Of a DNA stretch of 24,075 nt, positions 21,875-24,075 are shown one piece after another. Each line of letters begins with the position of its first letter. Position 1 is the first letter of the stretch. The stretch covers positions 1 to 24,075 of the forward strand of contig JAFQPD010000056.1 of assembly GCA_017411945.1 (NCBI GenBank). The letters are read 5' to 3'. Both the position numbers and the translations under genes were made by a program. A model generated the notes under the pieces. That model was not told the DNA's origin and did not search any database. It saw only the letters and a program-made list of their open reading frames with translations. The DNA comes from Mailhella sp. (GTDB taxonomy: Bacteria; Desulfobacterota; Desulfovibrionia; Desulfovibrionales; Desulfovibrionaceae).

Positions 21875-23594
21875 ACCCCACCGCCTTTAAATTCTTCCTT
21901 ATCTCTTCCTGTAACTTATCGCTCTGCATAAACAGGTTGGCAAGTTGAGTGGTAAGACGCTTCATCTTTTCATCGAAGAGTTCGCCATCCTCTTCCTGGT
22001 CTTCAATACCGACGTAGCGGCTTGGAGCAAGGACGAAATCTTGCGCCTTGATGGCATCAAGGTCAGCAACCGCACAGAAGCCCTTGATGTCTTCCTGCTT
22101 GCCTTCCCTGAAGGCTTCCACAGTATCGGCAATAAGGGCAATATCCTCTTCGGTAAAATCGCGGTGCTTACGGTCAACCATGAAACCGAGTTTATCGGCA
22201 TCAATGAACAATGTTTTACCTTTCTGGGGCTTGTTCTTGGCAAAGAACCAGAGTGTGACGGGAATCTGAACACTATAGAAGAGCTTATCAGGCAAGGCGA
22301 CAATGGCTTCGACAAGGTCGGCCTCTACGATCTTCTGGCGGATATCCCCTTCTCCTCCGGTTTGGGTGGAAAGCGCACCATTCGCCAACACAAGTCCTAT
22401 ACGGCCGCGCGTAGGCTCCATGTGATGGATCATGTGCTGAATCCACGCGAAGTTGGCATTAGTTTCCGGCGGCAGGCCGTACTTCCAGCGCACATCATCC
22501 TTCAGCATTTCCTGATGCCATGGATGATAGTTGAACGGCGGGTTCGCCATGATGAAGTGCGCCTTGAGCGTGGGGTGCAGGTCGTTCGTAAAGGTATCGG
22601 CCTGATGTTCGCCGAAGTTCGCTTCAATGCCGCGAATGGCCATGTTCATCTTAGCCATCTTCCAGGTGTCGGAGTTGGACTCCTGACCGTACACGGAAAG
22701 GCCCTTATGAAGCCCTCCGTGAGCACGGACAAAATCGGCAGACTGCACGAACATACCGCCCGAACCGCAGCAGGGGTCGTACACGCGGCAGTTATCAAAA
22801 GGCTTGAGCACGGCAACGATGGTTTTAACAATGCTTGCAGGCGTGTAGAATTCGCCGCCCTTCTTGCCTTCGTAGGCCGCGAACTGGGCGATGCAGTATT
22901 CGTAGGTGCGCCCGAGCAGGTCTTTGCCCTTGTCGCTGTCATCCAGAACGATATTGTTCGTGAAGATATCAACGACATTGCCGAGAACTTTTTTGTCTAG
23001 ATCAGGGTTGCCGTACACCTTAGGCAGCACGTTCTTGAGGGAGGAGTTCTCCTTCTCAATAGCTCGCATGGCCCCATCGATGACAGTGCCGATTTCGGGC
23101 GTATGCGCCGCCTCGGCAATGACATTCCAACGGGCTTCTTCGGGGATGAAGAACACGTTCTCCATCTCGTAGGCATCGCGCTCATTCTCAAAACCGTCGC
23201 CCTCAGCAACGAGCTCGTTGTAGCGGCGTTCAAACGCTCCGGAAACGTAGCGCAGGAAGATAAGCCCCACGATAACCTTGCGGTAATCGGCGGCGGGAAT
23301 ATGGCCCCAGAGTTCGCAGGCCGCATCCCATATCTGCTTCTCAAAGCCGATGGTCGCGGTGTCCTTTGCGGGCTTCTTTTTTGCCGCTTTGGGAGCAGGA
23401 GCTTCGGCAGAAGAAGGCTGGGCAGACTCGGTGGAAGAATCAGGCGTAGCCACCTGCTCAGCGGCAGACTTGCCTTCAAACTTTTTCTTGGCGGTATATA
23501 CGGCAGGAACACTGCAGCCGAGTTCAGCGGCAATTTCTGCGGCAGGTCTTCCGAAGTCAACCTTGCTCCAATCTATGCGAGGCCCACGCGCCAT
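21864..23594 (-). CDS. hsdM: Type I DNA methyltransferase HsdM with N-terminal HTH extension
   Basis: A 576-residue adenine-N6 methyltransferase subunit. The core has an N-terminal helical domain (about 82-240), the SAM-binding motif YDPCCGSGGMF (272-282) and the catalytic NPPF (351-354). An extra N-terminal stretch is unusual: residues 1-40 (DWSKVDFGRPAAEIAAELGC, then VPAVYTAKKKFEG) look like a helix-turn-helix, joined by an Ala/Pro/Lys/Ser-rich linker (42-80) to the methylase. The ATG at 23594 is preferred; an in-frame ATG at 23663 would run through the promoter palindrome. It leads the operon hsdM-hsdS-AlbA_2-hsdR. The HTH could help DNA binding or let the methylase control its own operon, which is inference. 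Confidence 0.93.
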   Translation of the reverse strand: MARGPRIDWSKVDFGRPAAEIAAELGCSVPAVYTAKKKFEGKSAAEQVATPDSSTESAQPSSAEAPAPKAAKKKPAKDTATIGFEKQIWDAACELWGHIPAADYRKVIVGLIFLRYVSGAFERRYNELVAEGDGFENERDAYEMENVFFIPEEARWNVIAEAAHTPEIGTVIDGAMRAIEKENSSLKNVLPKVYGNPDLDKKVLGNVVDIFTNNIVLDDSDKGKDLLGRTYEYCIAQFAAYEGKKGGEFYTPASIVKTIVAVLKPFDNCRVYDPCCGSGGMFVQSADFVRAHGGLHKGLSVYGQESNSDTWKMAKMNMAIRGIEANFGEHQADTFTNDLHPTLKAHFIMANPPFNYHPWHQEMLKDDVRWKYGLPPETNANFAWIQHMIHHMEPTRGRIGLVLANGALSTQTGGEGDIRQKIVEADLVEAIVALPDKLFYSVQIPVTLWFFAKNKPQKGKTLFIDADKLGFMVDRKHRDFTEEDIALIADTVEAFREGKQEDIKGFCAVADLDAIKAQDFVLAPSRYVGIEDQEEDGELFDEKMKRLTTQLANLFMQSDKLQEEIRKNLKAVGYDV

Positions 23595-23622
23595 TTTCCC
23601 ATTCCCCTTCTTTTTAAATATA

Positions 23623-23638
23623 CGTTTAGCACTAAACG
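23623..23638. promoter_or_regulatory. Palindromic operator candidate upstream of hsdM
   Basis: CGTTTAG-CA-CTAAACG is a perfect 7-bp-arm palindrome 29 bp before the hsdM start. A TATATT that could be a -10 touches it on the hsdM side (23622-23617). A dimeric regulator binding here would block the promoter. Confidence 0.55.
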
Positions 23639-23704
23639 AGAAGGCAGGCTCGGTCAATTCCAATGAGCATAATCTGCCCTTTTCTCCCCTGCTCTGCTGA
23701 AAGA

Positions 23705-23723
23705 AAGCTCAGAGAGGCTCTGT
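23705..23723 (-). terminator. Small hairpin after the mobC-like gene
   Basis: On the minus strand CAGAG-CCT-CTCTG is followed by AGCTTTCTTT. The stem is short and the tail imperfect, so termination is uncertain. Confidence 0.3.
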
Positions 23724-23750
23724 CATCTCGCAAACTTACAGCAGGGTAAA

Positions 23751-23781
23751 TTGATACTTTTTAGTATCAATAAGTATCAAT
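23751..23781. promoter_or_regulatory. Three AGTATCAAT half-sites at the end of the mobC-like gene
   Basis: ATTGATACT (23751-23759) is inverted relative to AGTATCAAT at 23763-23771 and 23773-23781. The last two are direct repeats with a 10-bp step, one helical turn. The third overlaps the stop codon of the MobC-like gene. It looks like an operator for a ribbon-helix-helix or HTH protein controlling the hsd operon or mobilization genes. Confidence 0.5.
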
Positions 23782-24075
23782 TTTTATCGCGAACCCCAAG
23801 CCGCTCGATAGCCCGCTTGATGGCAACAATCGTATCCTCCATCTCATCGGCAATACGAGGATCACAGCCGCCCTCTCGTACGGTCTCGAAGTTATGTTTC
23901 AGCAGGCCGCCGAGACGCCTCAGTTCACGGATGGTTGCGAGGTCGGTGTAAGCGGTGATAGGCCTGCCTCCAAAACATTTTCTTCGGATGTATTCGGAAA
24001 CCGTGATGCCGGAAATTTCCGCGTATTCGAGAAGCCGCTGATTCTCGGCAGGACTCATACGAATAGTGCGTAGAA
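23777..24075 (-). CDS. mobC: MobC-like plasmid mobilization relaxosome protein, 5' end outside the window
   Basis: At least 93 residues ending ...AIERLGVRDKN. The frame stays open to the right edge, and the codons before the ATG at 24058 (LRTIR, giving RTIRMSPAENQRLLEYAE) fit the beta strand of a ribbon-helix-helix protein, so the true start is probably beyond the window. The order strand, SGITVSEYIRRKCFG helix, then LRRLGGLLKHNFETVREGG and a C-terminal helix matches MobC/MbeC accessory proteins that help a relaxase nick oriT. A relaxase gene would be expected beyond the right edge. It lies upstream of hsdM on the same strand and suggests that the restriction operon sits in a mobilizable element. 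Confidence 0.72.
   Translation of the reverse strand, partial: LRTIRMSPAENQRLLEYAEISGITVSEYIRRKCFGGRPITAYTDLATIRELRRLGGLLKHNFETVREGGCDPRIADEMEDTIVAIKRAIERLGVRDKN

Overview
The window is bacterial and reads like a Desulfovibrionaceae-type sulfate reducer or a close relative. This is an inference from the single-chain pyruvate:ferredoxin oxidoreductase, the moderately high GC of the core genes and the general look of the proteins; no rRNA or species marker is present. The window runs from an ordinary chromosomal backbone (about 1-13.6 kb) into an accessory region (about 13.7 kb to the right edge).

Backbone. The 3' end of a pyruvate:ferredoxin oxidoreductase gene closes with a terminator. A translationally coupled minus-strand pair follows (ATP-grasp ligase, then esterase-fold hydrolase), diverging from mutY. 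An isocitrate dehydrogenase gene (icd) comes 7 nt after mutY; its coenzyme-determining residues look NAD-type rather than NADP-type. Next are two identical tRNA-Ser(GGA) genes 666 bp apart with a decayed third fragment between them, a fused methionine sulfoxide reductase (msrAB), a uracil permease (uraA), a minus-strand group trmO-ybiI-cupin, a flavodoxin-fold FMN protein with a cysteine cluster, and a PhoB/PhoR-type two-component pair.

Accessory region. Just upstream of phoB lies the N-terminal stub of a P4-type tyrosine integrase, frameshifted in an A tract and cut off after about 55 residues. Behind it are five copies of a GTGGCAACA-like motif in two pairs with exact 12-bp spacing, which look like integrase arm sites. 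Then come a 46-residue acidic protein, an AT-rich stretch of about 540 bp with no gene and a 17-bp inverted repeat, and a two-gene cassette: a Clp-fold serine proteinase of the SDH_sah type with a 68-residue partner. Facing it is a complete minus-strand type I restriction-modification operon, hsdM-hsdS-(AlbA_2/ATPase/wHTH gene)-hsdR. Upstream of hsdM is a MobC-like relaxosome protein whose 5' end lies beyond the window.

How it fits together. The backbone genes are mostly independent housekeeping units. The right half looks like a layered integration site: an old integrase relic, AT-rich cargo, then an apparently intact restriction system with its own operators and a mobilization gene, suggesting an integrated mobilizable element. 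The least explained parts are the SDH_sah proteinase with its small partner, the HTH-extended HsdM with a palindrome at its promoter, and the AlbA_2 protein with a 12-bp-repeat-encoded linker inside the hsd operon.
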